Assembly (NCBI GenBank): GCA_016110215.1
Contig: JADWQD010000006.1
Span: forward strand, 1,984,001 to 2,048,000
Direction: 5' to 3'
DNA from: Capronia americana
Taxonomy: Eukaryota > Ascomycota > Eurotiomycetes > Chaetothyriales > Herpotrichiellaceae
DNA: 64,000 nucleotides
The number at the start of each line of letters is the position of its first letter. Position 1 is the stretch's first letter. The notes beneath the pieces were generated by a model. The model worked only from the letters and a program-made list of their open reading frames with translations. It made no database searches and was not told where the DNA came from. A program made the position numbers and the translations under genes. Of this stretch, positions 1-12,047 are shown piece after piece.

Positions 1-233
1 AGCGCACAACTTATCGCTTGAAGCCAGAAATTTTGGCGGCGGGAAAACACCGGCGAAGTTGTCGGGCGTTTCGGGGCAACAGACTGAGAGGAGAAGCAGA
101 AAGGTGGGTGAGTGGCTGAGGTGGCGGCCCTTAGCGCAGTCACGTAGCAGCCCAAATTGCAGTCCGAAATCTCAGGTGAAGCTTGGGTGAGTTTATACAC
201 ATCTGGTTCTCGCCTCATCTCTTGGTCACCACA

Positions 234-1474
234 TTATCCAACGAGAAGCTCCTTCTTGGGAGTCACCATAATCTTCACATGGTCGTCCTTGTGGTTAACG
301 AGCTCCTCAAATCCTTTCTGTACAACATCGTCCAACGCAATCCTGGCGGTCACCAATTTCTCGAATCCCTTGAACTTCCCTGCCAATTGTTAACTGGAAA
401 AAAATGTCGGCACTAGGCAGGAACCCTACCTGCAACGTAGTCATCGACAGTCCGTTTGAAGTCTGCCTCGGTGTAACTCATTGAGGCTCTAAAGATGAGC
501 TCCTTTCTCATGAAATGCTGCATGGGGACTATGCACTGCTCGCTGGTCAGATGTCGAACTCTTGCGCGTAACGTCCACGTACCTCTGTCTCCCAACCGGC
601 GACATTGACGTACGTTCCGCCTCGCTGGAGAGCATCCATCCCGTCCATCAGCCCTGGCATGATCCCGGCACAGTCGAAGACGATGTCAACCCCTTTGCCG
701 TCGGTCAGTTCTCGACATTTGTCTCCGATCTTTACCTCCCTTGGGTTCAGGACGACGTCGACGAACTTTGCAGTCTGCTCTTGTCGTTTGATGGTGGGCT
801 CGCTGACAATGATGTTGCCAACTCCGAAGGCCTTCAGCACGAAGATGACGGCAAGACCAACAGGGCCACCACCTAGAACAAGGATGTTCTTGCCGTGGTA
901 GTCATCGAACCCGGACTTCCTCACCGCATGCGTCGCCACCGTCAATGGCTCGATCAAAGCAGCTTCAGATAAGGGTACAGAATCAGGCAGAACATGGCAG
1001 AGCTCCTCGTTGACGGCAACGTATTCGGAGTAGCCTCCTCCATCGTTTGAATTATACCCCAGAAAGCCCCATCCTTCGCAGATATTCGTGTCGCTGCTTT
1101 TGCAGGCGTGGCAGTTCGAGCAAAATACGCGTGGATCGACCATCACGGGCTGCCCGACCTCCAGCTTGCTGTTTGCCGCAACTTTACTGACCCGACCACA
1201 GAACTCGTGTCCCATGGTGACAGGCAAGACTGCCCCAGTCAAAGGATGTGGGCGTTCTTTTGTTGGAATGACCCGCGGCCCTGACCGTCTCTTAGATATA
1301 TGCTCAATGGACAGTCGTCGGAAGACTCGACCTACCGACCAGGTACTCGTGCAGGTCCGAGCCACATATTCCACACCATTCAATCTCGATCAAAACCTGT
1401 CCATCTTTGATCTGTGGCGGCTCGACCTCGTCAACTCTAAGGTCTCTGCGTCCGTGGAACCTGGCAGCCTTCAT
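234..1474 (-). CDS. Zinc-dependent medium-chain alcohol dehydrogenase (butanediol/sorbitol dehydrogenase type)
   Basis: Oxidises a secondary alcohol or diol to a ketone with NAD(P); by family it resembles (R,R)-butanediol and sorbitol dehydrogenases, and the substrate is not determinable. Four exons: the ATG is at 1474 and introns fall at 1281-1335, 536-582 and 380-429, all GT..AG, giving 362 residues, the usual family length. The N-terminus carries the catalytic zinc region (GICGSDLHEY, then GHE). A structural zinc loop follows with four cysteines (CSNCHAC..C). The Rossmann glycine motif is VLGGGPVGLA. The C-terminus runs through MRKELIF and a DDVV..GFEEL motif typical of the family. It lies beside a BVMO and an SDR, which suggests it makes or consumes the ketone in a shared pathway. 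Family confidence is high. Confidence 0.9.
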
Positions 1475-1833
1475 TGTTAGAAAATTGCGCGAATCTCTCC
1501 CTACCGTATTGATTAGTGCTCCAGAGGGATTTCAGTGATATTCACCCGTGACAGGGCCACGAGTACACGCAGAGTCACCGGCTAGAGCCATGTTCCGGTT
1601 CAACCCCGACCGAGGTGCGCGGTTAGAGGCCTTCCCCACCATCGACTCAGCGCTGGCACACAGCAACCAATGGAAGGGGGCGAGTTGAAGTCGATGTACC
1701 TCTTCAGGACGATGGTGGGAAAATAACCCAATTCACGGCAACTCTATTGTGTACGTACTGCTATTCCCCACTGACTCTAGCCTATACGAATAAGGAAACG
1801 AGCAGATGAGCGCCCAACGACCTGACCATCTAG
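1475..1833. other. Intergenic, no gene seen
   Basis: This lies between the 3' end of the BVMO gene and the start of the dehydrogenase, both on the minus strand. It should hold the BVMO terminator and the dehydrogenase promoter. I see no ORF or repeat. Confidence 0.5.
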
Positions 1834-3937
1834 CTAATCGATCGTCCAAGGCACGTCCTCCTGTCTGGTGTACGGGGCTAATCTCGAACTATCCTTCATG
1901 ATCTCAGCTTCAACGCGACCATTCCCCAGGAATGACCACATGTTGTTGTTGAAGTATCGGAAGTTATAGTGCTCCCAGCGGACAACCTTCATGGTCTTCA
2001 TGTAATGGAGATTCTGCCAGCATTAGAATCCGAGGTATCTGTATCGGATTTTGCGACTTACCGAGCCTGCCCAGATCCATAACTTCCCACCCGGGATATT
2101 GTTCTTGTACCAGCTAAAGCCTGTTAGTCTCGGGGTCTTCACAAGACGGCGCCAGAAGTACCTCTTGCAGTCAAGATTCCAGACGCTGCCAAGGTGCCAG
2201 GCGTCGATGTGCTCATACAATTGCTTCACTGGCTCCATCTTTACTTCCAATGCTCGAATACCCTCCTCTTGCATCCGCTTCACACATTGCAATATGTACT
2301 CAACCTGCACTTCATGCGAAGGAAGAGCGGAACCGTTTGCCCAATTGCCTCGGACGCCGTTGATGACGAAGTAATTGGGGAACTTCGGCACTGTGACGGC
2401 CAGGTAGACATGGGGCTCGGGGTTGAACTCATCTGCCATATTGACTCCATCAACTCCTAGCACCTTGAAACGAGGTGCGAATGCGAGATTAAAACCCGTG
2501 GCACAGACGAGAATGTCGACCTCATGGAGTCTGCCGGTGTCATCAACAAGTCCTGTCGAAGTGATCTTCGCGATTTCGTTGTGGACTGGCTCGACATCTG
2601 AGTCCTCGTGTCAGTAAGTTTCCATGGTACGGCTTTGCGCACACTTACTGTCTTTGACAAGAGCTTCGAGATAACCGTCGCCTGGGGTCAATCTTCGGCC
2701 TGCTCATGTTGTCAACGACGGGTCTCACGAGCCTAGCATCCAACCTACATCCAGGCGCCCATTTAGGAATCAGTCTCTCCTTCAGCTCCTCATGGCCTGG
2801 TCCGATCCGGCGATGCATTTCGTCGCGAATGAATTTTTGTGCCGTTTTTGACGTCTCCGATCCTGCGATGAACAGGTCGAACCGAGAATTGAAGCCTGAC
2901 TCGAGCTTGTATCGGTAATCGAACAATGCTTGCGGATCTTCACGGAAAGTCTTCTTCTCCTCTTCGGTATACCAATATTGCGCTTGCGAATTCTCCTTTT
3001 GGGACTCATCTGAGGACTGCTTCTTGTCTTCTTCGAGGATGTTGCCTCCAACAGGCGGCGAGATCCACGTCACAGATCGCATGAATGCTGTCAGCCTTTT
3101 GGCTGTCTTTTGCACTTGCGGAATAATCTGAATAGCCGATGACCCAGTTCCGATCACTGCCACCCTCTTGTCTGCATAGTCGACCGCTAAGAACTCGTCA
3201 GCACCGGTGCACGGATCGGCTACCAGACTTACAGGTATCCCAGTTTGCGCTGTGGAGCATCGTTCCCTGGAAGTCATGCAATCCTTCGATTTTGGGCCCT
3301 GTCACAATATCAGCATATGACTCAACTCGACAGAGCGTCAGATTTCACATTTCCAGTCATTGAGGAATCCAGTCCCGTTGATGAGTACATGGCACCAGTC
3401 TTCTACTTTTCGACCTTCTATATCAATCTCGACCTCGTCTACGAATTGTCAGCTCGTGCAATATCGACAGCAACGTCGCCGCTGCTCACATATGCCTTTC
3501 TCTTCAACCCAGATTGCCGATTGAACCCGAGAGTTGAGCTTGATGAACGGATGGAGATCATATTTGGTTGCGAAATCCTCGAAGTATTTTCTGATCTCCG
3601 GCGCGTATGCATAGAACGTTGACCAATTCGGATTCGCCTCAAATGAATATGTGTACGAGTGTGCCGGAATATCACAAGCGCATCCAGGATATCGGTTCTC
3701 AAACCATGTCCCACCGACGCCGGAATTCCTACATCCATGATCAGCATGCTGCGAATTCCTTCATGAGACAACAAAAACCGACTTCTCATAGCAGACGAGT
3801 TCATAATCCTTGAAGTTCTTTTTCAGCTTGTATGCCACCAATAGACCCGCGGCGCCAGCACCAACGCAGATCACTCTTATCTTTCGTCGCTGAGAATGCC
3901 ATTGCGGCTCTACAGAATAACCAGGTTCGCGAACCAT
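1834..3937 (-). CDS. Baeyer-Villiger flavin monooxygenase
   Basis: Type I BVMO: it uses FAD and NADPH to insert oxygen next to a ketone, giving an ester or lactone. About eight exons can be joined, all with GT..AG introns. The FAD Rossmann motif GAGAAGL is near residue 25, followed by GGTWFENRYPGCACD. The BVMO fingerprint FxGxxxHxxxW reads as FQGTMLHSANW. The NADPH motif GTGSSAIQ and a later CATGFN segment are also present. A GTG at 3964 is preceded immediately by an in-frame TGA, so I chose the ATG at 3937. The last exon ends in TAG at 1834. It is transcribed away from the SDR at 4536 across a 0.6 kb shared promoter and lies just upstream of the alcohol dehydrogenase. The start is somewhat uncertain; the family is not. 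Confidence 0.9.
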
Positions 3938-4535
3938 ATCGAAGGACTGATGCTGAATGTACACTCAGGATGACTTGTCAAGACCACGATAACACGCCTC
4001 CCAGGAAAGAATATAACAATCGCCCCCACCACCGTGCCAGCGTCGACAAATTCAGGTCGTCCCTCGGTGCCACGCGTCTCGGTCGGGCTCCGCTCACATG
4101 TGTGGCCGCAGTGTTATCTGCCGTGTACCGATCAATCCACGCATCTGAGAGGCCTAGGGGAAAGAACGGGATCCCTGCTCTCGACTCTTCACCACGCTCC
4201 ACCCGGCAATGAATGAGTTGCGGGGAAATCAAGCAAACAGCAGTCATGGAGAAAACGTGGGGCGAAAATAGGAGGCCACGAGGCTGCAAACCCCATACGG
4301 GCAGTTGGGCGAAATGCCGTTGGAGAGGGGCAGCGGCTGTGGACGATATCCGAACGAATACCGCATGAGTGACCTGGTGGACGCCTCTGGAACTGACAGG
4401 ATCAGCAGGTCATATTCCCTGTTAACTTCTAGTTAAAGTCCACCAGTCAATAGTGTAACATCGCAGCGTTATTGCCTGCTAGGAACTATTGGGTCTTGCC
4501 GGACACCGCACCCTCTCGGTTTACATACTCGCAAA
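3938..4535. promoter_or_regulatory. Shared divergent promoter region of BVMO and SDR genes
   Basis: This is 598 bp between two divergent start codons. It has no convincing coding content. The head-to-head layout suggests co-regulation; no operator was identified with confidence. Confidence 0.5.
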
Positions 4536-5710
4536 ATGGTTTTCCGATCAGGGCCAGTTGCGCCAGGTGTAGCCTTCATCACCGGCGGTGCCCGAGGACT
4601 AGGAAACGCAATCGGCGTGTCCTTCGCGAAAGAGGGCGCCAGAGGTGTATGCTTGGTCGATATCCAGGACGATGCAACGTTCGAAGAAGGCAAGAAGGCC
4701 GTTGAAAAGTATGGAGCAAAGGTATAGCTTGCGATCGTTACAATGTGATCCATCTCACCGTCATCGATAGGTCTTGTGTATACGGGCAGACGTGACCAAG
4801 GAAGAGGACGTGGAGCGGGCAGTGAATGAAGCAGTTAAGGAGTTTGGAAGAATCGATTACGCAGCGTCAGCCTTGCCCTTTACCCTTCTTACCTATCATG
4901 AGAGCAACCAGCTACTTACGTCCAGGCAGGAACTTTGCCGGCATCTTTGGTACTCTAACGCCAACCTGGGAGACAGATGCCGATGCTTTCAGGAAAGTCA
5001 TCGAAGTCAACACCACAGGCGTTTGGTTGTGCAACAAGCACGAGTTGAAACAGATGATGAAGCAGGATTCAGTCGAAGTGTGAGCAAGAGTATATCTATA
5101 TGACCCCTGCAGCACTAATTGAATTCTATCAGTGAGGAGGGCCGGCCGCCTCAACGAGGGTCAATCGTCAATTGCGCCTCCGTCAGTGAGTCTCCCTTAC
5201 CTCCACACCATCTCTATAATCTGGCTTCCAAATGCAATGCATCTCTGCTAACAGTAACACAGATTCCATCCAAGCCGGTGCGGGAACCACAGGGTACACG
5301 GCAGCCAAGCATGCTGTTGCGGGCCTCACGAAAGCTGTATGCTAGGGGAGTCTGAAATCGCCGTCCTCTTACTGATCGCAGTGCTAGGCCGCCCTCGAAG
5401 CTCGAAGCCATGACATTCGTGTCAACGCCGTGTCTCCGGGCTTTCTGCTCACCAGGCTCGTCGACCCTTTCATGAAGCGAGGAGACCCAGACCAGGCGAT
5501 GAAGCAATGGGAGGTCCATGAGAAGAGACAAGGTCGGAAGGCGACTTTTGACGAAATTGGAGACGTGGTGGTGCTACTCAGCACGCCGAGGATGAGTCTT
5601 GTCGTGGGACACAATCTGGTCATTGATGGGTGCGTAGTATCTGAACGTTGCCCACGGTCACCGCTAATGTGTTGTTCAGGGGTTTCACGATCAACGAGAG
5701 GACGGACTAG
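4536..5710 (+). CDS. Short-chain dehydrogenase/reductase (SDR)
   Basis: Classical SDR, a soluble NAD(P)-dependent alcohol/ketone oxidoreductase. Six exons can be joined. The cofactor motif TGGARGLG is near residue 18, and an Asp after the second strand (LVDIQ) suggests NAD preference. YAANFAGIFG replaces the usual NNAG with an altered NFAG. The catalytic Ser lies in NCASV, and Tyr and Lys are in GYTAAKHA. The C-terminus ends GHNLVIDGGFTINERTD. The introns are short, for example after AAG with a gtatag donor and after GATGG with gtgcgt. The substrate is unknown. Its neighbours, a BVMO, a zinc dehydrogenase and a bZIP regulator, suggest it belongs to the same oxidation sequence. Confidence 0.9.
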
Positions 5711-5770
5711 ATCCGCCTGGCTACTAGTAGACCCGACGGGTAACTCCAGATGTGTCTGAAGCAGGCTTCG

Positions 5771-7549
5771 TCAGACCCGTGTCCAACCAGCTGTGTTGTT
5801 TCCTTTTGCTGGTTTTCGTCGACTGTTTGAATGATCCTCGTCTGCTTGCGCACACCCCTGGAATGCATACAACGTCGGTCGGCTTCTTGTATTCCATCGG
5901 AGACTCTCTATCGGGCAAGCCGAGGCTTCCGCCCAACCAGATGCTGCAATAATAATGTCGGCCGCGCCGGTTACGGTGCGGTCTACATTGACCAGCTCGC
6001 TTTCGGAAATTCCATTGAGCTCGCTTCGCATGCGGCAATATCGTGTTGCATTTCGGGGAACTTCTTAAAAAACCCGGGCCGCATGGTCCAATTCTTGAAG
6101 TTGTAGGCGTACTCGAGGAATATCTTGGATACCTACCTCACCGTCAGTATGGGAAAACTATACCATGAAGACAGGGGAACGGATATTTCTAGTATATCCA
6201 ATTTTCAGTCTTCGGAAAGACCTACTTCATAACGGTTCTGTACCGGGTTGTATGCAAAGATGTCCCTATCAGAGTAAGGCCAGTGGAAGTGGAAGTTCTC
6301 CACAAATGCCGCGGAGAAGTCGCCCGTCGAGGTGTACTTCCTGTGCTCGAAGACAAGTCGGTCGCGCAGACCGGGCCTGTCAGGTTAGCGTCCTATCTCT
6401 CGGTGTATTCCAAGGCTGACTCACCATATAAGGAAGTCGATCACTGCTGGATGCTGAATCTTTTCTTGTGAAGGCCTCGGTCGTAGGAAGACAGGTACCC
6501 GATCCAGATTCTCCTTTGTCGGATGTTCTCGATATTGGATCAAGGTTTGACAGACTGCGCACTTGTTAGTATCCAAGACCTACGTCAAGACAACCCAGGT
6601 ATGGGCACCGCTTTGGAGAGAACATACCGTACATAAGGGCAATCCTTTGCGCTTTGGAAGTCCATGTGCCAAACACCCGCTGATCGACCTGTCTCAGCGA
6701 ATGCCAGATTGGATGATTGGCTTCTGGGCCGACATTATCCCAGCCCCATATCGCCGCCTTGAACGGTACGTGCATGTCGAGGGTGGCAGTGGACGCGGTC
6801 CGTGTCTTGACGCAGTCCAGGCAGTTGATAAAGGCGCCATTGGATACCTCCCATTTCTCAAGGTCTGGCGCAACTTTGATTGTGTCGTCGGATGTCGGGA
6901 AGCGATAGTCGAACGGTGAGGGAGCTTGTGACTGCCAGCCGTTGTAGCCGGAGGGAGGACCAAACTCGAACATGTCTAGCAGCGTGTTGGGACTGAAGTC
7001 GAGGAAGTCGTGGAGCGTATCCGCTTGTGCTTCATCAGGCGCTTCGATGCCAGCATCAAATCCAACATGGGTGCCATTGACCACCTCGGCTACGTCTGAG
7101 GTGCCTGTCGAGGAGACCGAATTGTGGCGGAAAGCAGCGGCTGGATCTTCGCGCGTGGCCGAGGGACTCGCAGCAAAGGAGGCTCGTTGACACATACAGC
7201 TGGCCTGCGTGCTGCAACCACAGGCCTTGAGTGCTGATTGACCCTCGTTCTGGTCCTCCGCGGGAAGCACCGCCTGATCGATAACGGTGCGCATTTTGAC
7301 CAAGGCATTTCGGAGGCGATTGTTGTCATTGCGCAGGTCGTCGATGATGCGCGTCAGATTCGTGATTTCACCGTGCTTATCGCCGGCTTCGAGGCTGCTG
7401 AGCCGCTGCTCGAGATACGCAATCCGATTCTTGGTCCTTTCTCGCGTGGCTCGCTGGGCCAGCCGGTCCTGGATCCGTTTCCTCTCCACTCGGCTGTCGT
7501 CGGTCTCCCGCCGGCGAGATTTCGATGGCTTGGGCGTCGGTGCCTCCAT
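5771..7549 (-). CDS. bZIP transcription factor with DUF3425-like C-terminal domain
   Basis: Probable nuclear DNA-binding regulator. Residues about 10-60 form a basic region followed by a leucine zipper: ERKRIQDRLAQRATRERTKNR, then heptads through LEQRL, LEAG and LTRIIDDL. At the position that is almost invariably Asn in bZIP proteins the sequence has Asp (QDRLAQR); I recall related fungal families sharing this. A Cys-rich segment (CGCSTQASCMC) follows. The C-terminal half matches the fungal DUF3425 pattern (HPIWHSLRQVDQRVF, then an LRPRPSQEKIQHPAVIDFLIWPGLRDRL region). Four exons; the last ends at a TGA at 5771. It is convergent with the SDR, 60 bp away, so it could regulate the adjacent oxidoreductase genes. 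Confidence 0.85.
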
Positions 7550-9897
7550 GGGTATGAAATGACACGCCGAGTCCTTACTCAGCGTCTGCGTGTTCTGATG
7601 ACTTGACTTGTGGACAGCAAGTCATTCTGACATGGTGGTGAAGAGTCAGAATGTATGCAGGGGATCGAAGGTCGTCGTGCGGAGACCGAGGCCTCCAACA
7701 CCCGAGGGCAAAGGCTCGTTAAAGCGGGTCTTTAACCAACGACGCCTCCGGAGCCTCCGCTTTTACCCCGGGCTTCACCATCGCTCTCTCCACGGCACCA
7801 GGTGGGCCAATTGAACAATCGCTCCGCTAGTCCCAAGTCCACCGACTCGAAGCAGCCGAGACGCGACGCAAATATGCCTCGGGAATCAGGTCGCTGGTAC
7901 ACTCTTCTCTGAGCATGATAACGTGATGACGAACGACTTTTACTGCACTGTCGTCAGTGCTGTTTCTCGACGCTTTGGGGTTGCTGCTTTCTGCACTTAC
8001 TGTGTACTTGTACAGAGGGACACGACGAGGACTGAGGGTTGACGTTTCGACTGCATTTGTAAGTGCCCTACGTATGACTGTGTGACCATCCTCCCGCCCT
8101 TCCAGAACAAAGTCTGAATCTGCGTTACACTCTCACCTGCATCTAAGCTGCTCCTTACACAAAGCTACCCTTTTGTGCGACCGAGGCACAACTTTGTTTC
8201 CACTCACTGCTTTCGATCGTCGATCCCCGAAGATGAACGTGAAGCTGCCTGCAGTACCTCGGAACCGCTACGAGAAAGAATTGCACAAGAGCCTCTGCCA
8301 CGAAGGCAGGTAACATTCACATTGCAGGGGTTGGAATCGATTTCGGTTCCTCCGTCGAGCAATCAGCACCCTAGTATCTACTTTACTACGTACACACGGT
8401 AGGGGCGTCCACGATTTCAGAGTCCCCTTAATCCATCATATCATCGACTTCCTTACTATCGACTTTCCTAACGACCTTGCATACGTCTTGATGGGATTGC
8501 TGCATCGCCGTCCGATCATCGACTTCTCGAGGTCGGATTCTGTTCAACCAGATAGGTCGACCTGGCGAGTTTGACGATGAGCATGCGCTTGCGCCGGATT
8601 GTGGGAGATGGCAATCTTCCGGCCGTCGAGTGACATCTTTCCCCAACGGTGAATGGCCCGTGTGTCTAGAAGGGGAATATGCAAGATCCGTTCGGAGACG
8701 CTTCGGCTGGGCGATGGGTCTGACGACGGCTGAGGAAGTAGGACTGTGTGCCCGTCGCCGGCTCGCCTGGGGTTCGTGCTGGTCGTGGCCAGGGAAAGGG
8801 TGTAGGACTCCGGCTTTATCGCGTTCACACTCGGGTCGCAACTCATGTGCCCTACCAGTATCAGATCTTTTGTCTTCATTGCCCGGCCAGTGTTCGGGAT
8901 GTGTTCAAAAGAGGCGGTAGAGTACAACTCAGAAACACTTCCCCTTCGGCCAGAACATCACGTAGGTCGGGGTAAGTGGACCAAAGTAGAATATGGCAGC
9001 TTGATCGACAGCTTCTCGAGAGAAACACCTGATCCCAGTCCGCAGGCTGCTGAGAAGTGTCTGCCGAGCGGTGGTCAGGCAGTTGACGATCTTTCGACGA
9101 CCTCTTCCCTTGCAACGACGTCGGCTTTATTCCAAATTCGCACCCAAGGGGACAAAGAGCGAGGTGGTGAAAAGCGGAAACACACGGCAAATGTTCACGC
9201 ACATCCTGAGCTGATTGTCAAAAGGCCACGTTGACCAGTAACTGTGTCATATTTGTAGATGATTTGATCGTTTCCGCCCGTGATCCTCGCCGATCGATCT
9301 GATGTCCTGGTGCACAGACAATTTTCCGAAGACGCACATAACCAACCACGGGTTTTCGTCAAACACCACTTTCGGTCCATCCCGTGCGTACCTGCTGGAG
9401 ATAGAGGAGAGTGCTGTTACAAAGGGGTGTCGACACACATTCTGAAACCGAACGAGTTCGAACTTCAATCAACGCTGTAACGAGGATGTTTGATCCATTT
9501 GTATTCGGCTTTTTTATAAAAGCTCCTATCGCATGTTATAATTATGTATATTCTCCGATTGGCGGCAATCCACCTATCTATTGGCTCCGATTGGCTCTGA
9601 TTGGCTCTGGAGGCCCAAGCGTAAAATGTCCTAACGCGTCCGCGTCCTGCTTTGATCAAGAAAATCTCCAGGATAAGGGGACTTACTGGACGGTACCACG
9701 GGGAGGATACTTGCTGGGAGAATTCTTAGTGGGAGATATTGACTGGGAGCATCATATGGCCCCGGACCACATTCATTTGTCTATATTATGGTCAGTACAG
9801 TAACCGAGTGCTGATAGGTCCGTCCGAAAGAAGCCAGCGAAAGGGACATCCACGAGAGACCATTTTTGAGGCCAAGAACTAACACGTTGACTTCCAG
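7550..9897. other. Gene-poor region
   Basis: There are scattered open frames up to about 130 codons (for example 8428-8841 minus and 8845-9234 plus), but none shows a recognisable motif or a convincing exon chain. An AT-richer patch near 9510-9560 has a tataaaa element, followed by tandem copies of gattggctct around 9588-9609. It probably holds the bZIP promoter at its left end. Confidence 0.4.
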
Positions 9898-10056
9898 CCG
9901 CCTAAGCCCAAGCCAAAAAAGCCGTCGGTCGTTTTCATCTACACTTGTTGTCGTTGTCGAGAGACCCCGATCAACATCCAGAAGGCGAAGTGTCCTCATT
10001 GCCAACACACGCGTTGCTCCAATTGTGAAACCAAGAAAGTGCAGCAGAAAGCATGA
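9898..10056 (+). CDS. Small zinc-ribbon-like protein, probable terminal exon
   Basis: A 52-codon open segment begins right after a splice acceptor (acttccag) and ends in TGA. It starts PPKPKPKKPSVVF, then has three cysteine pairs (CCRC, CPHC, CSNC) with spacing suggesting one or two zinc-binding knuckles. I recall small fungal proteins with this proline/lysine lead-in and CxxC pairs; function unknown. Upstream, an ATG at 9787-9789 is followed at once by a gtcagt donor in the correct phase, so the mature ORF could be Met plus this exon (intron 9790-9897). That start is a guess. Confidence 0.4.
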   Translation, partial: PPKPKPKKPSVVFIYTCCRCRETPINIQKAKCPHCQHTRCSNCETKKVQQKA

Positions 10057-12047
10057 AAGCATGAAGACATGCTCAACGAACACACACCTAGGGACAGCCT
10101 TGTCACCTGCTCAATCCGAGTACCTACCTTTGATGAATCGTGCTGGGAAAACTGCGCCGTTTGCAGAACTGAAAGAGCAGATACGCAACACAAATCAGAT
10201 ACCTCGGAAATCCCTCGAGTCGCCGAAGATGGTGACAACTACAGTTGCGTTCCACAACTAGAGCGCTACACACTCACTTTTTCGATACAAATCCCAAAGG
10301 CGGGGATTCATTTTCGGTTTCGGTTTTGTCAAGCATGGGATCCTTGGTTCACTTCTGCTCGGTGTAATTGATTGGTCTCCTGGTCTCCCTTTCCTATGTT
10401 GTCTGTACCAGTGTTGGCATACGTTTCGCGGGTAACGTGCTTGCGTTCGAGCCAGGAGTCCTGGGAGTGCTTTCCTTTTCTACAAAAGTCAGCATTCCGC
10501 GTTACAGACGGCAGCCTGTAAGAAAATTGGGACATTTACAACATTGGAGTCTGTCGAGGATTTCGGCTAGGTTTCTAGAATTCGTGGTGGAGGCCGTTCG
10601 TCGCTATCTATAGATGGTATTGTCATTGACTCGGGCGCAATTTTCATTCCCTATGATGCATTAATAACCATGGCAAGCGATAAATTAGAGAAGAAGTACT
10701 TGTTCGAAGTGGGCCATCAGCAGTGCACACGGTTCAGCTCAAGGGTGTCGATCCAAGTGTGTCACGATTCTCCGGTTCGGTCAATGTCAGGAATAAACGC
10801 CCCAGTGGGAGTTCGAAAGTGTGTGGGCGTGTCATGATTCTGACACTCCTGACTGCACGCACCGCGGTCGGGCGGCAAAGAATTGTGTCTACAAGGTCAG
10901 GTGGACACGAAGCAGAATCGGAGCCCAAAGGGAGGCAAGCTCTGTTACACAACTTAAGTATAAGATGTTGACTGGGCCAAGGCAGGGCGCTGTTGCGCTA
11001 GAGGTTTGCCTTGTTGCCTTGGATGCCATCACATGGGCGTTCGATGCGACCCTTGCGGGATCGGGCGCTTAATCACGGTCACATGGCAGCTTCGATGGAT
11101 CAACCCTCGGCAATGTCGAGGGATGGCAGCCTCGATTTACGATCTACTGCGGGTGCTTGGAGTACTAGCGCGACTGGTAAAGGACTTTGAGTGGCAAGAA
11201 GCATGTAGTCTTCACTTGCAATGTAGCAGTAGACTGCGCCTCCCTCGCGTGCCTGTGCACATTACGTTTCCATGGGCAGATGCTCGCACAGCGGCAAACA
11301 CTGCTTCGAAGACGCAGAGACGAGCGCCTGTTTGCACATGCACTCCTTAAGGTTAGAGAGGTAGACATGGACTCGGTCGGTACCAAGTACTCGTACTGGG
11401 TAAGGTACCTACTTCGCATCTGGGGGAGAGGGGGACGTGGGGGGGCGGATCTAACTTCCAGCCCTTCACCTGCACCTCTAATTAGTCCGTACCCAGCCAG
11501 GCTACTTCTGCGCTCTCTTCTTACACAGGCAATTCCCTTCCAGTACACTCGCGGCTTACACCATTCCTTGCGTCGCACCCGAGTCGGGCCATAAGCGTCC
11601 CATCCTATACCCAGGGACTTGACAGCAATTCTGGGTACCTCAACCTTGGGTCGGGTGACTCTCATTTTGGGCCGGCAATGACGGTTGCCTTTTGCTAAGC
11701 GCAGGATGATGTGCTGGCGCCAGTGCTTTCCTTGACGACGCCGCGCCGCTCACCCTGACCTATTTCTCCGGGAGCCCTATGCGTCCGCGTACGCCCCGTC
11801 GTAACGTAGACGGCACGAGCTGCGTCTAGCACCGTGTCACCAGTTGAGAGATTCCAGCATGGACAGGGCCTGGGTTGATGCAATCGAGGAGGAGGATTGG
11901 TGTACTTGATAAGCCGGGACGCGGGTTTGGTGGGTTGAATCCCTACTTTGGTGCCCTTCCCTTCTCTCGATCCCTCTTCTGCAATCCGCAGAGTCGCTCA
12001 CTACCATCGCTATGTCTACGAAAATGTCTCCAAGTTGAATCGTTGTG
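10057..12047. other. Gene-poor region
   Basis: I see no supported gene. A G-rich run lies near 11422-11448. An open frame around 10590-10835 contains VIDSGA, which superficially resembles an aspartic-protease motif but has no other family features. The right end should contain the promoter of the CorA-like gene. Confidence 0.4.

Noticed and set aside
3935..3964. Upstream GTG start for the BVMO
   Set aside because: Fungal genes normally use ATG, and an in-frame TGA immediately precedes the GTG; ATG at 3937 fits.
8428..9234. Several open frames of 75-137 codons on both strands
   Set aside because: No motif, no exon partners, and overlapping frames on both strands of similar length; several begin at non-ATG codons.
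10590..10835. VIDSGA-containing frame resembling a retroelement aspartic protease
   Set aside because: The usual flanking hydrophobic motifs are absent, and no reverse transcriptase or terminal repeats lie nearby.
11165..11665. 166-codon minus-strand frame
   Set aside because: Arg/Ser-rich composition without domain signal; matched by a similar frame on the opposite strand.
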